From: Ewingella americana ATCC 33852
GTDB taxonomy: Bacteria > Pseudomonadota > Gammaproteobacteria > Enterobacterales > Enterobacteriaceae
Direction of reading: 5' to 3'
DNA length: 64,000 nucleotides
NCBI RefSeq assembly: GCF_000735345.1
Contig: NZ_JMPJ01000053.1
Location: 1 to 64,000 of the forward strand
How positions within the stretch are numbered: the first letter of the stretch is position 1; each line of letters begins with the position of its first letter. The notes beneath the pieces are model-generated. The model ran no database searches. It worked only from the letters and a program-made list of their open reading frames with translations, and was not told the origin of the DNA. Of the stretch, positions 11,792 to 19,783 are shown in pieces. Position numbers and translations under genes: made by a program.

Positions 11792-13429
11792 ATGGCGAGT
11801 TATTTTATTGGCGTTGACGTCGGGACAGGCAGTGCTCGCGCAGGCGTGTTTGATATGACAGGACGCCGGGTGGGTCAGGCCAGCCGCGATATTACCTTAT
11901 TCCGCCCTAAAGCTGATTTTGTCGAGCAATCTTCCGACGAGATCTGGCAAGCAGTGTGTAACGCGGTAAAAGACGCGATGAGTCAGGCCGATATCAACCC
12001 AATTCAGGTGAAAGGCTTGGGCTTCGACGCCACCTGCTCACTGGTGGTGCTGGATAAAGAAGGCAAACCGCTGACCGTCAGCCCTTCCGGGCGCAACGAG
12101 CAGAACATTATTGTATGGATGGACCACCGCGCCATCACGCAGGCCGAGCGCATCAACGCCACCGGCCACCGCGTGCTGGAGTTCGTCGGCGGCATCATCT
12201 CCCCTGAGATGCAAACCCCAAAACTGCTGTGGCTGAAGCAGCACATGCCGAGCACTTGGAACAACGTCGGTCATCTGTTTGACCTGCCGGACTTCCTGAC
12301 TTGGCGCGCCACGCAGGACCCGACCCGCTCTCTCTGCTCCACCGTCTGTAAGTGGACCTATATCGGCCACGAAGACCGCTGGGATCCGAGCTACTTCAAG
12401 CAGATTGGGCTGGAAGATTTGCTGGAAAACAACGCGGCGAAAATCGGCAGCGAAGTGAAAACCATGGGCCAGCCGCTGGGCCACGGGCTGACTCAACGCG
12501 CCGCCAGCGAAATGGGCCTGATGCCCGGCACGGCGGTGAGCGTGTCAATCATTGACGCCCACGCGGGCAGCTTGGGGATTTTAGGGGCCAGCGGCGCGTC
12601 TGGCGAAACGGCCGACTTCGACCATCGCATTGCGCTGATTGGCGGCACCTCGACAGCACATATGGCGATGTCACGCAGCGCGCGCTATATCAGCGGCATC
12701 TGGGGGCCATACTACTCGGCGATCTTGCCGGATTACTGGCTGAACGAGGGTGGGCAGTCCACCACCGGCGCGCTTATTGATCACGTGATCCAGTCGCACC
12801 CTTGCTATCAGGATCTGCTGAAACAGGGCAAAGACAGCGGCAAAACCATTTATGAAGTGCTGAACGCCATTCTGCGCAAAATGGCGGGCGAGCCAGAAAA
12901 TATCGCCTTCCTGACCAAAGACATTCATATGCTGCCCTACTTCCACGGCAACCGTTCGCCGCGCGCCAACCCAACGCTGACCGGCACTCTGACCGGCCTC
13001 AAGCTGTCGCGTACTCCAGAAGATATGGCGCTGCACTATTTGGCGACCATTCAGGCGCTGGCGTTAGGCACTCGCCATATCATTGAAACCATGAATCAGA
13101 GCGGCTACTCCATCGACACTATGATGGCCAGCGGCGGCGGCACCAAGAACCCGGTGTTTGTGCAAGAACACTCCAACGCCACGGGTTGCGCGATGTTACT
13201 GCCGGAAGAGAGCGAAGCCATGCTGTTGGGCAGCGCCATGATGGGCACGGTGGCCGCAGGAGCCTATGACTCCCTGCCGGAAGCGATGGCGGCGATGAGC
13301 CGCATTGGTAAAACCGTGACGCCGCAAACCAACAAAATCAAAGAGTATTACGACCGCAAATATAAGGTGTTCCATGAGATGTACCACGACCACATGAAAT
13401 ACCGCCGCCTAATGCAGGAGGATGTTTGA
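11792..13429 (+). CDS. FGGY-family carbohydrate kinase, D-ribulokinase-like
   Basis: A 545-residue cytoplasmic sugar kinase. The phosphate-1 motif GVDVGTGSARAG (residues 7-18), the GGTST adenosine-side loop, the SGGGTKNPVF segment and the C-terminal AMLLGSAMMGTVAAG mark the FGGY family. Details such as GFDATCSLVVLD, IIVWMDHRA and LPYFHGNRSPRANP fit the subgroup of human FGGY and yeast Ydr109c, which phosphorylate D-ribulose, rather than LsrK, XylB or GlpK. The role here, phosphorylating the imported sugar, is inferred from the operon. It is preceded by AAGGGAAAG and overlaps the upstream region of the isomerase gene. Confidence 0.85.
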   Translation: MASYFIGVDVGTGSARAGVFDMTGRRVGQASRDITLFRPKADFVEQSSDEIWQAVCNAVKDAMSQADINPIQVKGLGFDATCSLVVLDKEGKPLTVSPSGRNEQNIIVWMDHRAITQAERINATGHRVLEFVGGIISPEMQTPKLLWLKQHMPSTWNNVGHLFDLPDFLTWRATQDPTRSLCSTVCKWTYIGHEDRWDPSYFKQIGLEDLLENNAAKIGSEVKTMGQPLGHGLTQRAASEMGLMPGTAVSVSIIDAHAGSLGILGASGASGETADFDHRIALIGGTSTAHMAMSRSARYISGIWGPYYSAILPDYWLNEGGQSTTGALIDHVIQSHPCYQDLLKQGKDSGKTIYEVLNAILRKMAGEPENIAFLTKDIHMLPYFHGNRSPRANPTLTGTLTGLKLSRTPEDMALHYLATIQALALGTRHIIETMNQSGYSIDTMMASGGGTKNPVFVQEHSNATGCAMLLPEESEAMLLGSAMMGTVAAGAYDSLPEAMAAMSRIGKTVTPQTNKIKEYYDRKYKVFHEMYHDHMKYRRLMQEDV

Positions 13430-13430
13430 T

Positions 13431-14048
13431 ATGTCGCCAGCCCTTGATGTCAATGAGTGGCAGCTAGCCTGTGCGGGCTGGCAGACCTACAGCCAAGAGA
13501 TTCTGGCCTTGCAGCAGAATATCGACCAGCAGGTCTGGCAGCGGGTGCTCAATACCCTTGCCGAGTGCAAAGGCAAGATAGCCGTGACCGGCGTCGGCAC
13601 CTCGGGCATCGCGGCGCGCAAGGTGGCGCACATGCTGGCCTGTGTCGAACAACCGGCGATTTACCTCAACCCGACTGATGCCGCCCACGGCGACCTCGGT
13701 TTCCTGCGCAGCGACGACGTGGTTATCATGATTTCGCGCGGCGGGAATTCGGACGAGCTGACTCGCCTGCTGCCGACGCTTGCCAGCAAAGGCGTGACGC
13801 TGATTAGCGTGACGGAGAATTTGGACTCGGCCATTGCGCTGGCCTCCAAGCTGGTGTTGAAGACCCATATCCAGCGGGAGATCGATCCGCTGGACATGCT
13901 CGCCACCACCTCGATTATGCTGGTGCTGGCTATCTTCGACGCTATCTGTGGCTGCATCATGCTGCGCAACGGTTTTGACAAACAGACGCTGCTGGCGGTT
14001 CACCCCGGCGGCAACGTTGGTAAAACTCTGCGCGAGAATGAAGCCTAG
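13431..14048 (+). CDS. SIS-domain phosphosugar isomerase, KdsD/GutQ-like without CBS domains
   Basis: A 205-residue single-domain protein resembling the catalytic half of D-arabinose-5-phosphate isomerases: GVGTSGIAARKVAHMLA, PTDAAHGDLGFL, VIMISRGGNSDELTRLLP and the terminal HPGGNVGKTL. The CBS pair that regulates KdsD and GutQ is absent. I place the start at 13431, nine bases after AGGAGG; an in-frame ATG at 13422 touches that ribosome site. It begins directly after the kinase stop and probably converts the kinase product between aldose and ketose phosphates. 6-phospho-3-hexuloisomerase is an alternative. Confidence 0.8.
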   Translation: MSPALDVNEWQLACAGWQTYSQEILALQQNIDQQVWQRVLNTLAECKGKIAVTGVGTSGIAARKVAHMLACVEQPAIYLNPTDAAHGDLGFLRSDDVVIMISRGGNSDELTRLLPTLASKGVTLISVTENLDSAIALASKLVLKTHIQREIDPLDMLATTSIMLVLAIFDAICGCIMLRNGFDKQTLLAVHPGGNVGKTLRENEA

Positions 14049-14060
14049 ACGTCAGTCAGA

Positions 14061-15494
14061 TCAGTGTTTCAGCTCGTCAGCCACAATATTGGCAATAATC
14101 TGGATGGCCCGCGCGGTGTGCGGGCCCCATTCAAACGACGTATTGATACGAATGCAGTGCCGATAGCGGTCATCCACCGCGAACATAGTGCCGGGCGCAA
14201 TGCTCACCCCCTGCGCCAGCGCGCGCTGATAGACCTTCGCCGCATCCACCTTCTCGCCTAAATCCAACCACAGGAAATATCCGCCCTGCGGCTGATTCAC
14301 CGACACGCTCGGCGGGAATGTCTCGGTGATGGCATTGAACATCGCCATCTGCCGCTGCTCTAGCTGGCGGCGCAATCGGCGCAGATGGGTGTCGTAACCG
14401 CCCTGCTGCATATAGTCGGCCAACGCCAGTTGAACCGGCACGCTGGCTGACAAGGTGCTCATCAGCTGTAGACGCTGAATTCGCGCGGCGTAGGCCCCCG
14501 CCGCCACCCAGCCAACGCGGAAACCGGGCGCCAGACATTTAGAGAACGAGGAGCAGTGCAGAATTTCACTGCGATTTTCCGACGCCTTCAGCGGCATAGG
14601 TCGCTCACCGCCGAAGTACAGCTCGCCATAAACATCATCTTCAATCAGCGCCACGCCGTGGGCCTGCAAAATCGCCACCAGCCGGGCTTTCTTCTCTACC
14701 GACAACGTGCAGCCGAGCGGGTTCTGGAAGTTGGACATCAGCCAGCAGGCTTTGATCGGATAGGTCTCCAACGCCTGCTCTAGCGCGTCGAGATCCATCC
14801 CGGTGCGCACGTCGGTGGGGATCGCCACGGCTTTTAGCTTGCGGCGCTCGATGGCCTGCAGCACGCCGTAAAACGCCGGGGATTCAATCGCCACCCAGTC
14901 TCCCGGCTCGGTGACGGCTTGCAGGCTGAGGCCCAGAGACTCCATCGCCCCCGAGGTAATGACGATTTCGTCCGGCGGCACTTCCATGCCGTTCTGCGCA
15001 TAGCGCTGGGCAATGTTGCGGCGCAGCTCTTCGTTGCCCGGCGGCAGGTTCGCCATGGCGCTGTGTGGCGACATGCGGCGCACCGCGCTGGCAAGGGAGC
15101 GGGCAAGGCGCGGCTGCGGGAACAGCGTGGGGTCTGGGAATGCCGAGCCTAGAGGCACGACCGACGGGTCTTGGCCGCCTTTGAGAATGTCGAAGATGGC
15201 GTCATTAACATCCACCTGCTCGGCGGCGTGCAGGGTTTGATTGGCGCGGCGGTTTAGCTCACGCACCTTGCGCGGCGCAACGTAATAGCCCGACTGCGGG
15301 CGAGCGACAATCACCCCCTGACTCTCCAGCAGCTGGTATGCCTGCAAGACGGTCATCAAGCTCAGGCCGGACTGCTTACAGCTATCTCGCAGCGACGGCA
15401 GCTTGTCGCCGGGGAGCCACACCTGTGAATCAATCTGCCGACGCAGGGTCTGCGCCAGATTTTCATAACGAGAAAGTGCCATAGAGTCATTCAC
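14061..15494 (-). CDS. MocR-type transcriptional regulator (GntR HTH fused to aminotransferase-like domain), YdcR-like
   Basis: A 477-residue two-domain regulator. Residues 8-75 form a GntR winged helix (PGDKLPSLRDSCKQSGLSLMTVLQAYQLLESQG and the wing ARPQSGYYV). From about 110 to the end lies a fold-type I aminotransferase-like effector domain with SNFQNPLGCTLS and HCSSFSKCLAPGFRVGWV, the Lys there being the expected PLP lysine. The N-terminus strongly resembles E. coli YdcR. It converges on the sugar operon, with only 12 bases between the two stops, so it is a candidate regulator of it but not a proven one. The start is a GTG at 15494 or an ATG at 15482; neither has a strong ribosome site. 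Confidence 0.88.
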   Translation of the reverse strand: MNDSMALSRYENLAQTLRRQIDSQVWLPGDKLPSLRDSCKQSGLSLMTVLQAYQLLESQGVIVARPQSGYYVAPRKVRELNRRANQTLHAAEQVDVNDAIFDILKGGQDPSVVPLGSAFPDPTLFPQPRLARSLASAVRRMSPHSAMANLPPGNEELRRNIAQRYAQNGMEVPPDEIVITSGAMESLGLSLQAVTEPGDWVAIESPAFYGVLQAIERRKLKAVAIPTDVRTGMDLDALEQALETYPIKACWLMSNFQNPLGCTLSVEKKARLVAILQAHGVALIEDDVYGELYFGGERPMPLKASENRSEILHCSSFSKCLAPGFRVGWVAAGAYAARIQRLQLMSTLSASVPVQLALADYMQQGGYDTHLRRLRRQLEQRQMAMFNAITETFPPSVSVNQPQGGYFLWLDLGEKVDAAKVYQRALAQGVSIAPGTMFAVDDRYRHCIRINTSFEWGPHTARAIQIIANIVADELKH

Positions 15495-15849
15495 TGTTAT
15501 AGATAATGTTAATGAAATGCCAACTATTATAGGCAGATTGGTTAATTCAAGGCGAACGAAACCGCTGTTAAACGGCGAATGATTAGTTTGAGTGTCGTCT
15601 AGCGACCAAACATTAACCGTGATAATGTTTTTGCAACCCGCTTTGCGGTCGGATAATTCCGAGCTAGTGCTAAGGGATCGTTTGCAACCTTACGCTTTCT
15701 AAACGTTTTCTCCACTTTCGGCGGAAAAACGTTAGCGCGCCTTTCACTCTTTTACATCTTCCTCGTATTACTATTCATTCATAGGTTTAGACTTTCCTTC
15801 GTCAACACAAAACGGGCAACGTGCCTGAAACCCTATGAGGAATCTAATA
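15495..15849. promoter_or_regulatory. Divergent control region of the MocR gene and spy, with candidate CpxR box
   Basis: No gene fits here. On the minus strand GTAAA-AGAGT-GAAAG (15741-15755) resembles the CpxR tandem box GTAAA-N5-GTAAA with one good and one degenerate half. E. coli spy is induced by Cpx and Bae envelope stress, so a box about 95 bases ahead of spy is plausible. The remainder is AT-rich and should hold the regulator's own promoter. Confidence 0.4.
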
Positions 15850-16350
15850 ATGCGTAAACTTACCGCAATGATTGTGGCTTCAACTCTGGCTCTTAGCTCG
15901 GCTTCTTTCGCTTTCGCCGCTGACACTACGCCAGCACCTGATGCACCTGCCACCCAAGGCAAAATGATGCACCATAAAGGCCCGCATCATATGAATCCGT
16001 TCGCCGGTTTGAACCTGACTGAGCAGCAAAAAACTCAGATGAAAGAGATCATGAAAGACAGCGGCGCGCGCCCTGACCGCGCAGCAATGAAAGCGCAGAT
16101 GGACACCATGCACGGTCTGGTTGCCTCTGACAGCTTCGACGAAGCCAAAGTGAAGTCGCAGATTGACACTATCACGCAGGCACAGTCCCAGCGTATGCTG
16201 GACCGCGCTCGCGCTGAGAACAAAATGTACAACCTGCTGACGCCAGAGCAGAAGAAACAGTTCAACGAGAACTACCAGAAACGCGCTGAGAAAATGGAAA
16301 AAATGCGCGACCACAAACCAGGCCAGCCAAAACCGGCTGCTGCTGAATAA
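15850..16350 (+). CDS. spy: Spy/CpxP-family periplasmic chaperone
   Basis: A 166-residue exported protein that should form the alpha-helical cradle dimer protecting unfolded proteins in the periplasm. A signal peptide occupies residues 1-24 (ALSSASFAFAA-D). The family motif LTxxQ appears twice (LTEQQKTQMKEIM and LTPEQKKQFNENY), and a His/Met-rich segment (KMMHHKGPHHMNPF) follows the signal peptide. I start at 15850, where GAGG precedes by nine bases; an ATG at 15835 has no such site. A Lys/Pro/Ala-rich tail ends the protein. Spy rather than CpxP is favoured by overall appearance. Confidence 0.85.
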   Translation: MRKLTAMIVASTLALSSASFAFAADTTPAPDAPATQGKMMHHKGPHHMNPFAGLNLTEQQKTQMKEIMKDSGARPDRAAMKAQMDTMHGLVASDSFDEAKVKSQIDTITQAQSQRMLDRARAENKMYNLLTPEQKKQFNENYQKRAEKMEKMRDHKPGQPKPAAAE

Positions 16351-16378
16351 TCGCTTAAACGCCAACATCAACGCTCAA

Positions 16379-16407
16379 CCGGTCAGCCCTGCTGGCCGGT
16401 TTTTTTA
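16379..16407 (+). terminator. Rho-independent terminator after spy
   Basis: CCGGTCAG (16379-16386) pairs with CTGGCCGG (16392-16399) with one G-T wobble and is followed by seven Ts. It lies 29 bases past the spy stop. Confidence 0.85.
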
Positions 16408-16689
16408 TGTCTGCTTTTATATGTTTGTAATAGCCCAAACCGCGCTTTTCACCGCTTTTTGCTGTTCTTCCGCCCGGCTTCTTAAGTTAAATCCCAAGCC
16501 ATATCACAATTCTGTTGTTCTCATTTCACCTGTCGCCGCCAAGCCACTACCTTAAAACTGGGATTTAAGCTGATCGTTCAGGAATTTCTGCGCTGCGGTT
16601 GAGCATGTTCCATTCATACCTCACCCAAACTCTGCACCTATAAAACATAAAACGGGCCTACAGGACCCGTGACACAAGGAGTAGTACAC

Positions 16690-18756
16690 ATGAAAAGCGT
16701 CAAGTCCGGGATAACCTGGCTGGTGGTGGCGTTAATCGGCGCCTTTGCCTTTGGCATGTTGGCCCTCAGCCGCGGAGAGCACGTCAACGCGGTGTGGCTG
16801 GTGATCGCAGCCATCGCCTGTTACAGCATCGCCTACCGTTTCTACAGTCTGTTTATCGCCAAGAAAGTGTTTGAGCTGGATGACCGTCGCATGACACCCG
16901 CCGAGCGCCACAATGACGGTCTGGACTATGTTCCGACCAATAAATGGGTGCTGTTCGGCCACCACTTTGCAGCGATTGCCGGTGCAGGCCCGCTGGTCGG
17001 CCCGATCCTTGCCGCGCAGATGGGCTTCTTGCCGGGCACTATCTGGATTCTGGTCGGAGTGATGCTGGCGGGCGCGGTGCAAGACTTCCTTATTCTGTTT
17101 ATCTCAACCCGCCGCGATGGTCGCTCGCTGGGTGAAATGGCCAAGCAGGAGCTGGGGCAATTCGCCGGAGTGATCACCATGCTCGGCGCGCTGGGCGTGA
17201 TGATTATTATCCTGTCCGCGCTGGCTCTGGTGGTGGTTAAAGCACTGGCAGACAGCCCGTGGGGGCTGTTCACCATCGCCGCAACCATTCCTATCGCGCT
17301 GTTTATGGGCGTTTATATGCGCTTCCTGCGTCCGGGTAAAATCGCCGAAGTGTCGATTATTGGCTTTGTGCTGATGATGCTGGCGATTGTTTATGGCGGC
17401 AACGTGGCGGCGGATCCTTACTGGGGGCCGTTCTTCACGCTGCACGGCACTACGCTGACGTGGGTACTGGTGATTTACGGCTTTATCGCCTCGGTACTGC
17501 CAGTTTGGCTGCTGCTGGCTCCGCGTGATTACCTCTCCACCTTCCTGAAAATCGGCGTCATTGCCGGGCTGGCGGTGGGTATCGTGTTCGCTATGCCAGA
17601 AATGAAAATGCCTGCGGTGACGAAGTTTATCGACGGCAGCGGCCCGGTATTCTCCGGCGGCCTGTTCCCGTTCCTGTTTATCACCATCGCCTGCGGCTCA
17701 ATTTCGGGCTTCCACGCGCTGGTTTCCAGCGGCACCACGCCTAAGCTGGTCGAGCGTGAAAGCCACATCCGCTTTATCGGCTACGGCGCGATGCTGATGG
17801 AGTCCTTCGTGGCGATTATGGCGATGATTTGCGCCTCGGTTATCGATCCGGGCGTCTATTTCGCCATGAACTCCCCGGCGGCGCTGATTGGCACCACGGT
17901 AGAGAGTGCTTCGCAGGTGATTAACAGCTGGGGCTTTGTGGTGACACCGGACACGCTGGCGCTGATTGCCAAAGACGTGGGTGAGAACTCGATTCTTTCC
18001 CGTGCCGGTGGCGCACCGACCTTCGCCGTGGGCATGGCGCACATTATCACCGAAGTGTTTAACAGCCGCGCCATGATGGCGTTCTGGTATCACTTCGCGA
18101 TTCTGTTCGAAGCCCTGTTTATTTTAACTGCGGTAGATGCCGGTACCCGTGCCTGCCGTTTTATGGTGCAGGATTTGGTCGGCGTCGCCGTGCCTTCGCT
18201 GGCCAATAACCGCTCTTGGGTAGGCACTATTGCCGGGACCACCGTGGCGGTCGCTGGCTGGGGCTTCTTCGTCTATCAAGGCGTGGTCGACCCACTGGGC
18301 GGCATCAACACGCTGTGGCCGCTGTTCGGTATCGGTAACCAGATGCTGGCGTCAATGGCGCTGATCCTCGGCACCGTGGTGCTGTTCAAAATGAAGAAGC
18401 AGCGCTATGCGTGGGTGACCATTCTGCCGACCGTGTGGCTGTTTGTGACCTCCATGACCGCGGGCTGGCAGAAGATTTTCCACGAGAAGCCGTCGATTGG
18501 TTTCCTCGCTCAGGCGAAGAAATTCTCGGCGGGCATCGACAGTGGTGAAATCATTAAACCGGCCAAAACGATTGCCGATATGCACACCATCGTGATTAAC
18601 AATCAGATCAACGCCGCGCTGTGCGCCTTCTTCATGCTGGTCGCCGTCACCATGCTGGTGTCGTCATTCTTCGTGATCCGCCGCGCGCTGAACTCCTCCA
18701 CCCCGACCGTGCATGAAACCGCCGTGGTACAACGCCGGGAGGCCCGCAATGTCTGA
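16690..18756 (+). CDS. cstA: CstA-family pyruvate/peptide transporter (carbon starvation protein)
   Basis: A 688-residue polytopic inner-membrane protein. CstA and its paralogue BtsT take up pyruvate, and CstA has also been linked to peptide uptake under carbon starvation. The signature GHHFAAIAGAGPLVGPILAAQMG, the STRRDGRSLGE loop and the HDGLDYVPT-type motif (HNDGLDYVPTNK) are intact. Details such as ALSRGEHVNAVW and AGWQKIF are closer to E. coli CstA than to BtsT. I use the ATG at 16690 because AAGGAG lies nine bases before it; an in-frame GTG at 16669 precedes that site. A small ybdD-like gene overlaps its end. Confidence 0.9.
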   Translation: MKSVKSGITWLVVALIGAFAFGMLALSRGEHVNAVWLVIAAIACYSIAYRFYSLFIAKKVFELDDRRMTPAERHNDGLDYVPTNKWVLFGHHFAAIAGAGPLVGPILAAQMGFLPGTIWILVGVMLAGAVQDFLILFISTRRDGRSLGEMAKQELGQFAGVITMLGALGVMIIILSALALVVVKALADSPWGLFTIAATIPIALFMGVYMRFLRPGKIAEVSIIGFVLMMLAIVYGGNVAADPYWGPFFTLHGTTLTWVLVIYGFIASVLPVWLLLAPRDYLSTFLKIGVIAGLAVGIVFAMPEMKMPAVTKFIDGSGPVFSGGLFPFLFITIACGSISGFHALVSSGTTPKLVERESHIRFIGYGAMLMESFVAIMAMICASVIDPGVYFAMNSPAALIGTTVESASQVINSWGFVVTPDTLALIAKDVGENSILSRAGGAPTFAVGMAHIITEVFNSRAMMAFWYHFAILFEALFILTAVDAGTRACRFMVQDLVGVAVPSLANNRSWVGTIAGTTVAVAGWGFFVYQGVVDPLGGINTLWPLFGIGNQMLASMALILGTVVLFKMKKQRYAWVTILPTVWLFVTSMTAGWQKIFHEKPSIGFLAQAKKFSAGIDSGEIIKPAKTIADMHTIVINNQINAALCAFFMLVAVTMLVSSFFVIRRALNSSTPTVHETAVVQRREARNV

Positions 18757-19054
18757 AAACGCTCTACTGTTTAAAGCGCCGCGGCCCGCGGCGTTCGTCA
18801 TCCACCGCTGCCAGCCGCTGTTCGTGGTCGAGCCTCGCCCCAAGAACGCTTTGCAGTGGCTAAGACTCGCCGGACGCCGCGTCGCCCAAAGCTTCCGGCT
18901 GATGGTTGGCGTGCAGGATTACGGCAATTACGTGGCGCATTTTCGGGTGCGGCACCCAAGAGGCACCCCGCTGTCAGAACGTGAGTTTCATCGCAGATGT
19001 CTGGAGGCGAGATTCCCGAGCGAAGGTGGGAAGATGGGGAAATGCCCATGTTAG
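18749..19054 (+). CDS. YbdD/YjiX-family small protein partner of CstA
   Basis: 101 residues. The C-terminal 65 (ALQWLRLAGRRVAQSFRLMV... to the end) match the short YbdD/YjiX family (DUF466-type), including GVQDYGNYVAHFRVRHP and a final cysteine pair (CPC here, CC in E. coli). E. coli cstA and btsT are each followed by such a gene, so a role in transporter assembly or function is inferred. The first 33 residues are an extension not present in E. coli YbdD. The ATG at 18749 overlaps the cstA end by eight bases and has a GGGAGG site. Confidence 0.85.
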   Translation: MSENALLFKAPRPAAFVIHRCQPLFVVEPRPKNALQWLRLAGRRVAQSFRLMVGVQDYGNYVAHFRVRHPRGTPLSEREFHRRCLEARFPSEGGKMGKCPC

Positions 19055-19063
19055 GGGCAGGTG

Positions 19064-19086
19064 GGTGAACTGCTGTTCACCTTTTA
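19064..19086 (+). terminator. Hairpin after cstA-ybdD, likely terminator
   Basis: GGTGAAC (19064-19070) pairs perfectly with GTTCACC (19075-19081) around a 4-base loop, followed by TTTT. The T-tract is short, so termination may be partial. Confidence 0.6.
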
Positions 19087-19091
19087 TAGGT

Positions 19092-19740
19092 CACGGTTGT
19101 GGGCTGCCGCCACACCGGCCTTAAGGTCAAAACCGTGGGCTCGCCGCCCACACTGGCCCAAAGGGTTTTAAACGAAACCCTTTGGAATCCTGCGTTTTTT
19201 TGCTGCTGAAAGATCGAGGCTGCGCAGGGTTGGAATGGACATGTTCCAGCGGCCATTGTGTTCGTCGCGAAGTGCCGCCGCTTAGGCGGTTCCCTCGCGG
19301 CGGGATTACAACCCGCGCAAACTAACGCGCGGTTTTCCACCTCTTGCTCGGCGTCACTTCTGAACGCGACTTACTGGCATCTATACCGTGCCGTTTCAGT
19401 GGATTTTTTTTCTGCTCCTCTCCTGAATAGCAGAGAAGCAAAGCAAAATCACTGAAACGGCACGGCTGAGATGCCTCAAAACCGCAGTCAAAAATGGCGC
19501 TGAGCGAACGGTTCGAGACCTATGGCTCGAAGCCTGAAGCGAAGGCACCGCCTAAGCGGCGACATTTTGCGGTGAATAACGGAAGCCCCTGAAACACGTC
19601 CATCCAGCGAGCGGAGCGCGCAGTAAAGAGCCGGGGATTCTTAAGGGGCGCGGCGATAGGCGCCCCTTAAGGCCGGTGTGGCGGCAGCGCACGACCTTGA
19701 CCTTTGGGTCAGTGTGGGCGGCGAGCCCACGGTTTTGAAT
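19092..19740. repeat. 640-base foldback: two divergent copies of a ~310-base repeat, head to head
   Basis: The whole stretch is a nested imperfect palindrome. Exact inverted pairs are 19103-19126 with 19665-19688 (24/24), 19129-19154 with 19711-19736 (26/26), 19277-19290 with 19547-19560 (14/14) and 19386-19401 with 19450-19465 (16/16); the spacers between them also align. The two outermost modules are permuted, so the arms are two copies of a mosaic element rather than a plain inverted repeat. Each arm carries an 11-bp hairpin at the same place but of different sequence: 19158-19168/19175-19185 and 19640-19650/19661-19671. No convincing gene is present. Short open frames share only the peptide PPKRRHFA. 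Confidence 0.85.
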
Positions 19741-19783
19741 TTGAATTTGAATTTAAAAAGCGCCCCCGGGCAGCAGCCCCTAC

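Noticed and set aside
7044-13429. Reading the transporter plus kinase as an AI-2 (lsr) system
   Set aside because: The binding protein is LsrB-like only at family level, the kinase lacks LsrK features, and lsrF, lsrG and lsrR are missing; a MocR regulator is present instead.
16408-16689. CRP site ahead of cstA
   Set aside because: A TCACA half-site is present (ATATCACAATT near 16502) but the partner half is absent, so no operator is called.
19077-19455. Open frames inside the foldback element (87 codons minus, 65 codons plus)
   Set aside because: They follow the inverted-repeat structure; only the octapeptide PPKRRHFA is shared by the two arms and then frames break. A vague likeness to phage Ash/Icd-type predictions could not be confirmed.
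19734-19757. TTTGAA tandem repeat (about three and a half units) at the foldback edge
   Set aside because: A short simple-sequence run next to the kdgT 3' end; too few units and not in a coding frame, so it is not treated as a phase-variable tract.
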